Assembly (NCBI GenBank): GCA_021838585.1
Contig: JAKCDE010000036.1
Location: forward strand, 1 to 9,720
Direction of reading: 5' to 3'
Source of the DNA: Nitrospirota bacterium
GTDB taxonomy: Bacteria; Nitrospirota_A; Leptospirillia; Leptospirillales; Leptospirillaceae
Length of the DNA stretch: 9,720 nt
This document shows, in pieces, positions 1 to 6,961 of the stretch (position 1 is the stretch's first letter; each line of letters opens with the position of its first letter). The notes beneath the pieces were generated by a model. It was given only the letters and a program-made list of their open reading frames with translations, was not told the DNA's origin and ran no database searches. Made by a program: the position numbers and the translations under genes.

Positions 1-224
1 GCGGACAGGAGCTCGTCCATGAGGGAGAGCTCCGACAGGATCCCCAGCCCCAGGGGCTGGACAAGCTCTCCCCGGTGAACGGGAGAGAGGTCGGGGCGCT
101 TGTCCAGGATCAGGACCCGGAATCCCAGGGGGGCCAGATAGCAGGCCAAGGTGAGAGCGCCAATTCCCGCTCCGGCGATGACGACATCAAAGGCCTCGGT
201 TTTTTGTGGGGTCTCAGGGGTCAT
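1..224 (-). CDS. FAD-dependent oxidoreductase or monooxygenase, N-terminal part (runs off the left edge)
   Basis: Only the first 74 codons are in the window. Translation from the ATG at 224-222 gives a typical Rossmann FAD-binding start: a beta strand (DVVIAG, residues 13-18), the GAGIGA dinucleotide-binding loop (18-23), a helix, then a second strand RVLILDK ending in Asp41, the acidic residue that normally contacts the adenine ribose. Next comes an HRGELVQPLGLGIL stretch (50-63), which resembles the Arg-Gly-Glu and Gln-Pro segment seen after the second strand in class A flavin monooxygenases, including squalene-epoxidase-like proteins. The substrate cannot be told from this fragment. The start overlaps the stop of the upstream gene by 11 bases, with a GGGAG sequence (complement of 234-238) nine bases before the ATG, so the two genes are probably translationally coupled. 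An alternative is a geranylgeranyl-reductase or UbiH-like protein. The fold is secure; the exact function is open. Confidence 0.8.
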   Translation of the reverse strand, partial: MTPETPQKTEAFDVVIAGAGIGALTLACYLAPLGFRVLILDKRPDLSPVHRGELVQPLGLGILSELSLMDELLS

Positions 225-1860
225 AGAAGGCGGCTCCCGGATGGGGGGGGCGATCGGGAAGATAGGCAAGGGGAAGGAGGCGAGCGAGACGCCGCCCCGT
301 CTCCAGGAAGGCCTGGTCGAGGGCCGACTTTCTCCCGAAGCCCCGTCCCGTGGCATCGAGAGGAAGAAAAAGAAGAAGCCCTTGGGAATCCTTCAGCGTC
401 ACCGTCATGTGAAGGTGGACGGTGGCGACGGAAAAGTCCGAATGGGAGAGACGGCTTGTGTCGAGAGCGAGGGCTGCGATGGCCAATTCCGCGTGCGGAG
501 CGGGCAGGGGGAGACCCTGGGGGGCCAAGGGGCAGGCAAGCGTTTCTCCCTTGTGGACACAGAGGGTGATGCCGGCTTTCCCCAACGGGTGGACCAATCC
601 CTTTTCTGCCGCCCGGCGGATCTCCTGGTCCGATGCCGTTGGGAGGACAAGCTGAAGGGGAAAGAGCGGGCGTCTGTGGTAGAAGGTGAAGTGGACATCG
701 ATAAGGGTCTTGCCCAGAAGTTGCCGGAAAAACGGCCGGTCAAGAGGCGAGCCGGGCTCCGGACGATAGGTTCCCTCAAGGGTTCCCCGGGAGAGGGGAA
801 CATGAATTGTCCGGATGAGACAGCGGCCGTCTCCCCGGGATCCGGTGGCGGAGCAGTCGAGGGAGAGACGGGGATGATAGCGGTAAGGAGGCTGCCGAAG
901 CAGAAAAGTCTCCCAGAAGAGGGTGTCAGGGGAGAAGGGGGTCTCGGGAGCCTTGTAGATTCCCGGAAGCGGGGGAAAGACGAGGTGTTCCGGTTTTTCC
1001 GGAGGAAGGAGCGTTCCATGAAAGGCGAGCCCCGACACACCGGCCGTGCGGGAGGAAATCCGGGTGCGGGTCCCTTCACGAAGACGGGCGGGGGGATCGG
1101 GACTCTCACGAAGAACAAGGGGAACGTGCTCAGGCCGAAGAGAAAGGTCGAGGCCCCGGAGGAGGGCTCGCCAGAGATGGGCGGCGGCGGACCGTTCGCG
1201 GTCGACCCGGGGGCGATCTGATTTTGCGAATGATTGAAGCGAGTGGATCTTCCTAGATGTCTCCAGGGCCAGGCGTATGTCCCGAAGGGCCCGGGCGCCA
1301 TCTCCCTGAGAGATCTCCTTCTGTCCAAGGTCGAGGAGGCGGGAGAGCTTCCTTTCGTTGTCCCGGTCTTTTCTTGCGAGTGTTCGGGTGATCCTCCGAA
1401 GATAGGCGGACGGGACGGAAACGAGCAGATAGAGTGAGGTTTTGTGGATATAGGGACGCTCGTGGCTCTGGATGTAGGTGCGGATCCAGCTGTCCGTCAC
1501 CCGGGGCCCCCCGACCGGATCCTCCCGGAGCCAGCGCGTGGCTTCGGCGGGAGACAGGAGATAACCTTGTTGTGCCAGGGGGGCTCTCATCTTTGCCAGT
1601 GCGTGGGCCAGGGCTTTTTTTCGGGCCGTCTCGGGAGACTTTTCCTTGTGAGCGTGGCCGGTGAAGAAGAGTTCGTCGGGAGTGCTTTGGGGAGGATGGA
1701 GCACAAAGAGGGGCGGAGTCTCGGGCTCCTGACGAAGAAGCAGGGGGGGCGAAGGTGAGGAAAAGGAAGGAATGAAGGTGCAGGAGCCCGCAAACAAAAG
1801 GGAGAGGATGCGGAACCCGGACAGCCGGGAGGCTGCCCGGGAGGGGCGGGAGACTGACAA
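214..1860 (-). CDS. Unrecognised exported or lipoprotein-like protein with an LPP20-like N-terminal domain
   Basis: Coding begins after the zwf stop. The only reasonable start there is TTG at 1860-1858, giving 548 aa; the open frame continues upstream into zwf to an ATG at 2061, but that part is low-complexity shadow translation. The N-terminus has several Arg residues, a short hydrophobic run (about 18-25) and Cys27 in FAGSC, close to but not a clean lipobox because Arg17 lies ten residues before the Cys. A Pro/Ser-rich linker follows. Residues about 65-155 (FFTGHAHKEKSPETARKKAL, then TSLYLLVSVPSAYL) look like the LPP20-type fold: a strand, an Ala-rich helix and a closing strand. A charged helical region follows (about 155-235), then an unassigned central part. 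The C-terminus (about 478-530) again has strands, ATGRGFGRKSALDQA and a helix, which may be a second related module. The likely place is periplasm or outer membrane. The function is unknown. It follows zwf by 7 bases and overlaps the next gene by 11. No good ribosome binding site is visible, so the start is uncertain. Confidence 0.7.
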   Translation of the reverse strand: MSVSRPSRAASRLSGFRILSLLFAGSCTFIPSFSSPSPPLLLRQEPETPPLFVLHPPQSTPDELFFTGHAHKEKSPETARKKALAHALAKMRAPLAQQGYLLSPAEATRWLREDPVGGPRVTDSWIRTYIQSHERPYIHKTSLYLLVSVPSAYLRRITRTLARKDRDNERKLSRLLDLGQKEISQGDGARALRDIRLALETSRKIHSLQSFAKSDRPRVDRERSAAAHLWRALLRGLDLSLRPEHVPLVLRESPDPPARLREGTRTRISSRTAGVSGLAFHGTLLPPEKPEHLVFPPLPGIYKAPETPFSPDTLFWETFLLRQPPYRYHPRLSLDCSATGSRGDGRCLIRTIHVPLSRGTLEGTYRPEPGSPLDRPFFRQLLGKTLIDVHFTFYHRRPLFPLQLVLPTASDQEIRRAAEKGLVHPLGKAGITLCVHKGETLACPLAPQGLPLPAPHAELAIAALALDTSRLSHSDFSVATVHLHMTVTLKDSQGLLLFLPLDATGRGFGRKSALDQAFLETGRRLARLLPLAYLPDRPPHPGAAFYDP

Positions 1861-1867
1861 GGCCGTC

Positions 1868-3397
1868 TCAGACGGGCTCGGGGTCGTCGAGCCGGTCCTT
1901 CTCCTCGGGCCCGTCGGTCCCTGCCGTATAGAAGCGCAGGGGAGAGAGTTTGGAGAGATCGCCCAGGAGGGGGGCGATGAAGGTCCAGGAACGTTCCACT
2001 TCGTCATTTCTGGCAAAGAGCGTCGAATCTCCCACGATCGCATCATGAAGAAGTCGCTCATAGGCGTCGGGCGCCTTGTCGCGGTAGGCCGTCTGATAGG
2101 AAAAGTCCATCTCCACAGGGTCGATCACCAGGCGTCCTCCCGGACGCTTGATCCCGAAGCGGAGGGCGATGCCTTCGTTGGGCTGGATCCGGATGATGAG
2201 CTCGTTGGGAACCGTGCCGGGGCATCCGGCCAGACGGAAAAGCGCGAAGGGAAATTCCTTGAAGACGATGCGGATGGTGGTCTCCCGGCGGGTCATGCGC
2301 TTCCCTGCGGTGAGGTAAAAGGGAACTCCGGCCCATCGCCAGTTCTGGACTTCGACCTTGATCCGGGCAAAGGTCGGGGTGTCGGAGGTGGGGGGGATCT
2401 TGGGTTCGTTGCGGTATCCGGGAACGGGAACGCCATCCACTTCTCCCACCGTATATTGTCCTCGGACGATGACCTTCGGGATCTCTTCTGTCCGGATCGG
2501 CTTGAGGGAGCGCAGCACCTTGACCTTTTCGTCCCGGATGGCCTGGGCCTCGAAGGCCACCGGCGGCTCCATGGCGGTCAGGGTCATCAGCTGGAAAAGG
2601 TGGTTCTGGACCATGTCCCGGAGGATCCCGGCCTCCTCGAAGTAGTCTCCCCGACCCTCCACGCCGACCGCCTCATGGACGGTGATATGGACGCTCTTGA
2701 CGTGGACATTGCTCCACAGGGAGCCGAAAGCCGGGTTGGACATGCGAAAGACGACGATGTTCTGGACGGTTTCCTTGCCGAGATAGTGATCGATGCGGAA
2801 GACCTGATTTTCCCGGAAAACCTGAAGCACCTCGCGGTTGAGGTCCTGAGCCGAGGCGAGATCACGTCCGAAGGGTTTTTCGATGATGATTCGGGTGAAC
2901 CCTCCGCCCGTGGCGGTCTCCCCCTCGTTGATCGTCGAAAGCCCGTAGGTGCCGAGATTGCGGATGATGGGCACGAAGTAGCTCGGCGGGGTTGCCAGGT
3001 AGTAGAGAACGTTGCCCTGGGTGGGTTTTCGGAATTCGTCGGAAAGAAGGGTGGTGCGGAGGGCATTGTAGCCATTGGGATCGTCAAAGGTCATGGCATG
3101 ATAGAAAATCCTCTTCTCAAACTCGGGGAAAAGGTCGAGACGTCCAGTATTTCTTGCAAATGTCTGGACCGATTCCCGGATCTCTTCCCGGAATTCGAGG
3201 TGGGTTTTCTGACGGCGTGCGACTCCCAGAATCCGGGTTTCCGGGTGAAGGAGTCCATCCACGGCCTGATCGAAGAGTGCCGGAAGAAGTTTTCTATGCG
3301 TGAGGTCGCCAGAGGCCCCGAAGATGATGATGGTGAGGGGAGCCGTGGCGCCGTTATTCGTTGGGGCTCCGGAAGCAGCCTCAGAGAGTTCTGGCAC
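1868..3397 (-). CDS. zwf: Glucose-6-phosphate 1-dehydrogenase
   Basis: The 509-aa product oxidises glucose 6-phosphate to 6-phosphogluconolactone and reduces NAD(P)+, the first step of the oxidative pentose phosphate or Entner-Doudoroff route in the cytosol. The length is normal for the family. Diagnostic motifs are all present: the coenzyme-binding GASGDLTHRK (27-36), EKPFG (173-177), the substrate signature RIDHYLGKE (201-209) and RDMVQNH (260-266). His266 lies 62 residues after His204, the same spacing as between the substrate-binding and catalytic His of human G6PD, so it is the likely base, paired with Asp203. The start is GTG at 3397-3395, chosen because an AAAGGA ribosome binding site sits six bases upstream and because it leaves a usual short N-terminal tail before the first strand. 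It is the third gene of the tkt-tal-zwf cluster. No lactonase (pgl) or 6-phosphogluconate dehydrogenase (gnd) follows in the window. Confidence 0.98.
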   Translation of the reverse strand: MPELSEAASGAPTNNGATAPLTIIIFGASGDLTHRKLLPALFDQAVDGLLHPETRILGVARRQKTHLEFREEIRESVQTFARNTGRLDLFPEFEKRIFYHAMTFDDPNGYNALRTTLLSDEFRKPTQGNVLYYLATPPSYFVPIIRNLGTYGLSTINEGETATGGGFTRIIIEKPFGRDLASAQDLNREVLQVFRENQVFRIDHYLGKETVQNIVVFRMSNPAFGSLWSNVHVKSVHITVHEAVGVEGRGDYFEEAGILRDMVQNHLFQLMTLTAMEPPVAFEAQAIRDEKVKVLRSLKPIRTEEIPKVIVRGQYTVGEVDGVPVPGYRNEPKIPPTSDTPTFARIKVEVQNWRWAGVPFYLTAGKRMTRRETTIRIVFKEFPFALFRLAGCPGTVPNELIIRIQPNEGIALRFGIKRPGGRLVIDPVEMDFSYQTAYRDKAPDAYERLLHDAIVGDSTLFARNDEVERSWTFIAPLLGDLSKLSPLRFYTAGTDGPEEKDRLDDPEPV

Positions 3398-3403
3398 AGG
3401 GAA

Positions 3404-3409
3404 TCCTTT
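3404..3409 (-). promoter_or_regulatory. Ribosome binding site of zwf
   Basis: The minus strand reads AAAGGA here, six bases before the GTG start codon of zwf. It decides the start, since there is no in-frame ATG at a sensible distance. Confidence 0.7.
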
Positions 3410-3416
3410 CGGTAGG

Positions 3417-3436
3417 GGCGCCTCCCAAAGGGCGCC
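3417..3436. repeat. Inverted repeat between tal and zwf (GGCGCC arms)
   Basis: Two copies of the self-complementary hexamer GGCGCC lie at 3417-3422 and 3431-3436, separated by eight bases. In the operon mRNA they can form a 6-bp, all G-C stem just upstream of the zwf ribosome binding site. No T-run follows on the minus strand, so it is not an intrinsic terminator in the operon direction. A role in mRNA stability, 3'-end protection of tal or tuning of zwf translation is possible but only inferred. Confidence 0.5.
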
Positions 3437-3452
3437 ATGTGGAGGTCCGCAG

Positions 3453-3473
3453 GAGCCTCAGGCTCTTTTTTTT
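3453..3473 (+). terminator. Rho-independent terminator-like hairpin in the plus (antisense) direction
   Basis: The plus strand has a perfect stem GAGCC (3453-3457), loop TCA (3458-3460), GGCTC (3461-3465), then eight T residues (3466-3473). The adjacent bases can lengthen the stem by a G-T and an A-T pair. In the operon direction the same hairpin is preceded by A residues and has no T-run, so it would not stop tal-zwf transcription. It overlaps the last five tal codons and the tal stop. The three-base loop and short stem make it a weak to moderate terminator. No annotated plus-strand gene lies upstream, so it would act on antisense RNA, or may be a by-product of the Lys/Arg-rich tal C-terminus. 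Confidence 0.5.
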
Positions 3474-4627
3474 GAGGCGATTTTGCGCTCGGTGCTTTCT
3501 ATCAGGCTCTCGAAGGACTTGTTGAAGGATTGGACCCCTTCCGTGATGAGCTGATTGTAGGCGGCCTCAAGGGAGATGCCTAGGCTTGCCAATGCGTCGA
3601 GGATGCGGTGGGGGTCCTCAAGGGGAGCTCCTTTGGTGAAGCGGTCAACGGTGCGTGCCACGATCCCGTGGTCGGCAAATGCCCGAAGGGTTTCGAGGGG
3701 AACGGTGTTCACCGTGTCGGGCCCGATCAGGTTGTCCACGTACAGAGTATCCGAGTAGGCGGGGTCCTTGGTGCCGGTCGAGGCCCAAAGCGGACGCTGG
3801 ACGGAGGCTCCGGCCTTGGCCAGTGTTTTGAAGTCAGAGGAGGAAAAAAGGCTCCCGAAAAGCTCATAGACAATCCGGGTATTGGCGATGCCGGCCTTTC
3901 CCCGCAGCTCTTTGGCCTTTTGGGAGACGGAAGGGTCGGACGATCCGCCGGAAAGGGCGTCGAGCTTCTTGTCGATCAGGGTATCGAGGCGGCTGATGAA
4001 GAGGCTTGCCACGCTGCGGACCCGGGAGGGATCCTTGCCTGCGGCATGGTAGGCCGTGAGGCCGTCGATATAGGCCTGGGCAGACTGTCGGTAGGCGTCC
4101 GGAGAAAAGAGAAGGGTGACATTGACGGAGATTCCTTCCGAGATCAGCTGCCGAATGGCGGGAATTCCCTCCGGGGTCCCCGGAATCTTGATCAGAAGAT
4201 TGGGCCGGTCCACCATCCGGTGGAGGGTTCTGGCTTCGGAAATCGAGGCTTTGGTCTCGTGGGCCAGAAGGGGGTTGACCTCGATCGAGACAAATCCGTC
4301 AAGAGTTTTGGAACTTTCATAAACGGGACGGAAAAAGTCGCAAGCTCGTTGAACATCCCGGACCATGAGGGTCCGAATGATCTCTGAAGCCGAGAGGCCT
4401 TGGGCAGAGAGGGAGACGATGTCGGCATCATAGTCCGAGGATCCGTTGATGGCCTTTTCAAAGATCGTGGGATTGGAGGTGATCCCCCGGACCCCCGTCT
4501 CGTTGATCAGGCGGTCAAGCTCTCCGGAGTCCATGAGGTGGCGGCTGATGGAGTCGAGCCAAAGGCTCTGACCTTCCCGAAGAAGGTCGGCGATGCGTCC
4601 GGTCGGGGCGTATTTGAGTGAGGACAT
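3458..4627 (-). CDS. tal: Transaldolase, long form
   Basis: The 389-aa enzyme moves a dihydroxyacetone unit from sedoheptulose 7-phosphate to glyceraldehyde 3-phosphate in the non-oxidative pentose phosphate pathway. The Schiff-base lysine is Lys147 in LIKIPGTPEG (145-154). Other family signatures are WLDSISR (23-29), SNPTIFEKAI (51-60), SIEVNP (114-119), NVTLLFS (169-175), RVRSVASLFISRLD (202-215) and the RPLWASTGTKDP strand (278-289), then YVDNLIGPDTVNTVP (296-310). The length and the Trp-Ala-Ser-Thr-Gly segment place it with the longer transaldolases of actinobacteria, cyanobacteria and acidophiles, not the about 317-aa E. coli TalB type. The ATG at 4627 has a strong AAGGAG site six bases upstream. 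It lies 33 bases after tkt and 60 before zwf, so it is almost surely in one operon with them. The C-terminus ends in a basic KKRA tail. Confidence 0.97.
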   Translation of the reverse strand: MSSLKYAPTGRIADLLREGQSLWLDSISRHLMDSGELDRLINETGVRGITSNPTIFEKAINGSSDYDADIVSLSAQGLSASEIIRTLMVRDVQRACDFFRPVYESSKTLDGFVSIEVNPLLAHETKASISEARTLHRMVDRPNLLIKIPGTPEGIPAIRQLISEGISVNVTLLFSPDAYRQSAQAYIDGLTAYHAAGKDPSRVRSVASLFISRLDTLIDKKLDALSGGSSDPSVSQKAKELRGKAGIANTRIVYELFGSLFSSSDFKTLAKAGASVQRPLWASTGTKDPAYSDTLYVDNLIGPDTVNTVPLETLRAFADHGIVARTVDRFTKGAPLEDPHRILDALASLGISLEAAYNQLITEGVQSFNKSFESLIESTERKIASKKRA

Positions 4628-4633
4628 GGAGAT

Positions 4634-4639
4634 CTCCTT
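4634..4639 (-). promoter_or_regulatory. Ribosome binding site of tal
   Basis: The minus strand reads AAGGAG six bases before the tal ATG, a near-consensus site. The same AAGGAGATC string also precedes tkt. Confidence 0.75.
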
Positions 4640-4660
4640 GGATGGGACCTGGTCTGTGGT

Positions 4661-6706
4661 CTAGAGGGCAAGTTCGGGCCAGCATTCTTTAATGCGGGCC
4701 ATGATTTTGGGAACGGAGAAGCCGAACTCTTCCATGAGGCGTTCGTAGGGAGCCGAAGCGCCGAAGTGGTCAAGCCCCACGGCAATTCCCTTTTCTCCCA
4801 CATAGCGCCAGGCGGAGAGTGTGCTGCCGGCTTCGGCAAAGAGGCGAAGGGAGGCGCCGCCCAGGACCGAGTCACGATAGGCCTTGTCCTGGCGATCGAA
4901 GAGCGTCGTGCAGGGAAGGCTGACGAGGCGCGTCGGAACCGACCGTCCTTCGAGCTCGTCCTGCAGCTTCCAAAGGAGGGAGACCTCGGAGCCGGTTCCC
5001 ATCAGGGTGACCACGGGAGCCTTGGACGCCTCCCGGAGGATGTACCCCCCCCTGCGAACCCCGGAGAGGACCCGTTCGAAGGGAACGTCCAGAATGGGAA
5101 GGGCCTGGCGGGAGAGGATGAGGGAGACGGGCATCGAGTCCTGCTCGGTGATCCAGTCCATGGCCGCAAGGGTTTCATTGGCATCGGCCGGTCTCATCAC
5201 CGCCATGTTGGGGAGGGCCCGGAGGGAGGTGAGGTGTTCCACCGGCTGGTGGGTCGGCCCGTCCTCTCCCAGTCCGATGCTGTCGTGGGTGAGGACGTAC
5301 AGGACCGGAAGCCCCATGAGGGCCGAGAGGCGCATGGCTCCCTTCATGTAGTCGGAAAAGACAAGAAACGTCCCTCCGTAGGGGCGAACCCGAGTCAGGG
5401 CCATTCCGTTCATGATTCCCCCCATGGCATGCTCCCGGACGCCGAAGTGGAGATTGCGTCCCCCGGGGGTCGCAATCTGGCAGTCGGTTTCCCCCTTGAT
5501 GAGCGTGTTGTTTGAGGGTGCAAGATCCGCCGATCCGCCGAAGAGAAGGGGCTGCATCCGGGAGGCCTCCTGCAGGACGGTTCCGAAGGCCTGCCGCGTG
5601 GCCATGGGCTTGTCGGTGGGGGCGAAGGGGGTGAGACGTCCGGCAAGTCCCGAGGCGTGATTGCCGTTGACCACCGCCGACTCGAAAAGATCGGCTTCCT
5701 TGGGGAAGGAGGCCCGATAGCGGGCAAAGGTCTCGTTCCAGGCAGCCTCCAGCCCTGCGCCCTTTTGCCCGATTTCGGCAAAGACCGGACGAACCTCGTC
5801 GGGAATGAAAAAGTCGGGGGACGGGGGCCAGCCGAGGCGTTCCCGGGTTTTCTTGACCTCCTCTGCGCCCAGGGGAGACCCGTGAACGTGGGCGGTGTCC
5901 TGATAGGTGGGGCTTCCATAGCCGATGTGGGTGCGGATGGCGATCATCTTCGGTTTGTCTTTTTCGTTGGGAAGAGCTTTTTCGGGATCGGTGGCCCAGT
6001 CCAGGGCATCGCGGATGGCCGAGGTGCTGTTACCGTCAGAGATCTCGCGAACGGCCCATCCCAAGGCCCGGAAGCGAGCCGGTACGTCTTCGGTGAAGGC
6101 GAGGTCGGTGCTTCCATCGATGGAGATGTGGTTCCTGTCATAGAGGCAGATCAGATTGGAGAGCCCCTGGTGGCCCGCAAAGGAGGCCGCCTCATTGGCG
6201 ACCCCTTCCATCATGTCGCCATCCCCGCAGGTGACAAAGACCCTGGGGTTGAGCAGGGCCATCCCGGGACGGTTGAAGGTCGTGGCGAGGTGGCGAAGGG
6301 CCAAGGCCATCCCCACGGCATTCGCGAATCCCTGACCCAAGGGGCCAGTGGTGGTTTCTATCCCCCGGGTATGGTGGTATTCAGGATGGCCAGGTGTCTG
6401 GCTTCCCCATTGCCGGAAGGACTTTAGATCCTCCATTGTCAGGCCAAATCCCGTCAGGTGGAGAAGGGAGTAAAGCAATGCCGATGCGTGACCGCCCGAG
6501 AGAACGAAGCGATCCCGGGCCACCCAGTCGGGGTTTCTCGGGTTGATCCGGAGATAGTCCCGCCAGAGGACAAAAACGGGAGCGGCAAATCCCATGGGCG
6601 TTCCGGGATGTCCCGAGTTGGCCTTTTGAACGATGTCAACGGAGAGCATTCGAAGGGTATTGATCGCCCGGAGTTCTGTCTCTGGAGTCAGGAGGGGGTG
6701 AGGCAT
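4661..6706 (-). CDS. tkt: Transketolase
   Basis: The 681-aa thiamine-diphosphate enzyme transfers two-carbon ketol units between sugar phosphates in the pentose phosphate pathway (and the Calvin cycle where present). The length is normal. The N-terminal domain has SGHPGTPMGF (31-40), GGHAS (71-75) and TPGHPEY (104-110). The diphosphate and metal motif is GDGDMMEG (161-168) with Asn192 in YDRNHISIDG, and HGSPLG lies at 275-280. The pyrimidine domain has HFGVREHAMGG (420-430), where Glu425 is the expected catalytic glutamate, and HDSIGLGEDGPTHQPVEHL (474-492). The C-terminal domain has TGSEVSL and GLDHFGASAPYE. The open frame extends upstream to an ATG at 6802, but the ATG at 6706 is chosen because AAGGAG lies eight bases before it and family similarity begins just after. 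It is the first gene of the minus-strand cluster. The TAG stop is 33 bases before tal. Confidence 0.98.
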   Translation of the reverse strand: MPHPLLTPETELRAINTLRMLSVDIVQKANSGHPGTPMGFAAPVFVLWRDYLRINPRNPDWVARDRFVLSGGHASALLYSLLHLTGFGLTMEDLKSFRQWGSQTPGHPEYHHTRGIETTTGPLGQGFANAVGMALALRHLATTFNRPGMALLNPRVFVTCGDGDMMEGVANEAASFAGHQGLSNLICLYDRNHISIDGSTDLAFTEDVPARFRALGWAVREISDGNSTSAIRDALDWATDPEKALPNEKDKPKMIAIRTHIGYGSPTYQDTAHVHGSPLGAEEVKKTRERLGWPPSPDFFIPDEVRPVFAEIGQKGAGLEAAWNETFARYRASFPKEADLFESAVVNGNHASGLAGRLTPFAPTDKPMATRQAFGTVLQEASRMQPLLFGGSADLAPSNNTLIKGETDCQIATPGGRNLHFGVREHAMGGIMNGMALTRVRPYGGTFLVFSDYMKGAMRLSALMGLPVLYVLTHDSIGLGEDGPTHQPVEHLTSLRALPNMAVMRPADANETLAAMDWITEQDSMPVSLILSRQALPILDVPFERVLSGVRRGGYILREASKAPVVTLMGTGSEVSLLWKLQDELEGRSVPTRLVSLPCTTLFDRQDKAYRDSVLGGASLRLFAEAGSTLSAWRYVGEKGIAVGLDHFGASAPYERLMEEFGFSVPKIMARIKECWPELAL

Positions 6707-6714
6707 GGTGGGAT

Positions 6715-6720
6715 CTCCTT
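6715..6720 (-). promoter_or_regulatory. Ribosome binding site of tkt
   Basis: The minus strand reads AAGGAG, followed by ATCCCACC and then the ATG at 6706. This rules out the longer frame that starts at 6802. Confidence 0.75.
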
Positions 6721-6729
6721 CAAGTGTTG

Positions 6730-6755
6730 GGGGCTGACGGGTTGTCGGGAGCCCC
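6730..6755 (-). promoter_or_regulatory. Leader hairpin just upstream of the tkt ribosome binding site
   Basis: GGGGCT (6730-6735) pairs with AGCCCC (6750-6755) in six bases, and an inner GAC (6736-6738) can pair with GTC (6744-6746), leaving a GGG bulge. On the minus-strand mRNA the hairpin ends nine bases before the AAGGAG site of tkt. No T-run follows in either direction, so it is not an intrinsic terminator. It may affect translation or mRNA stability; this is inferred from position only. Confidence 0.4.
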
Positions 6756-6946
6756 ATGTCTGACGTCTGGTGCCAGGGCAGGTCTAAGGAGGGCATCCTC
6801 AAGAAAGACCCCTCGGCGGTTCCAGGCGGATTCTCTCAGGCTTTTGGTGTTCTTGTTTTTCACCTCATGCCATCAGAAAAAGTCTGCAACTTCCGAAGAG
6901 TTGAAATCAGAATCCCTGAGAAGCTTCTTGCTGTTGGAAGGCCTCT

Positions 6947-6961
6947 CCCATAGACTATGGG
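6947..6961. promoter_or_regulatory. 15-base palindrome, possible operator over the tkt promoter
   Basis: CCCATAG (6947-6953) and CTATGGG (6955-6961) form a perfect 7-bp inverted repeat around one central A. It covers the whole predicted -10 box of the tkt promoter (6954-6959). A dimeric regulator bound here would block RNA polymerase, so repression of the cluster is the simplest reading. No second copy was noticed in the window, and the regulator is not known. Confidence 0.4.

Noticed and set aside
151..1221. Open frame of 356 codons on the plus strand opposite the lipoprotein-like gene
   Set aside because: The translation is very rich in Gly, Arg and Lys with no domain; the minus-strand frame has a signal-like start, alternating helices and strands and operon context.
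1861..2061. N-terminal extension of the lipoprotein-like gene to the ATG at 2061
   Set aside because: It would overlap zwf by almost 200 bases, and its translation is Pro/Ser/Arg-rich shadow sequence before the signal-like segment.
1772..3415. Open frame of 547 codons on the plus strand opposite zwf
   Set aside because: It mirrors a clear zwf gene in high-GC sequence. Its translation is Gly/Asp-rich without family motifs or a supported start, so it is a shadow frame.
3417..3436. GGCGCC hairpin as a terminator between tal and zwf
   Set aside because: There is no T-run after it on the minus strand, and zwf has no promoter that I can see in the 60-base gap.
3608..4387. Open frame of 259 codons opposite tal
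   Set aside because: Shadow of a transaldolase with complete catalytic motifs; no recognisable protein.
4766..6427. Open frames of 249 and 256 codons opposite tkt
   Set aside because: Shadows of transketolase; low-complexity Gly-rich translation, no ribosome binding sites of note.
6707..6802. N-terminal extension of transketolase to the ATG at 6802
   Set aside because: The extra 32 residues do not look like transketolase, and a strong AAGGAG site precedes the ATG at 6706.
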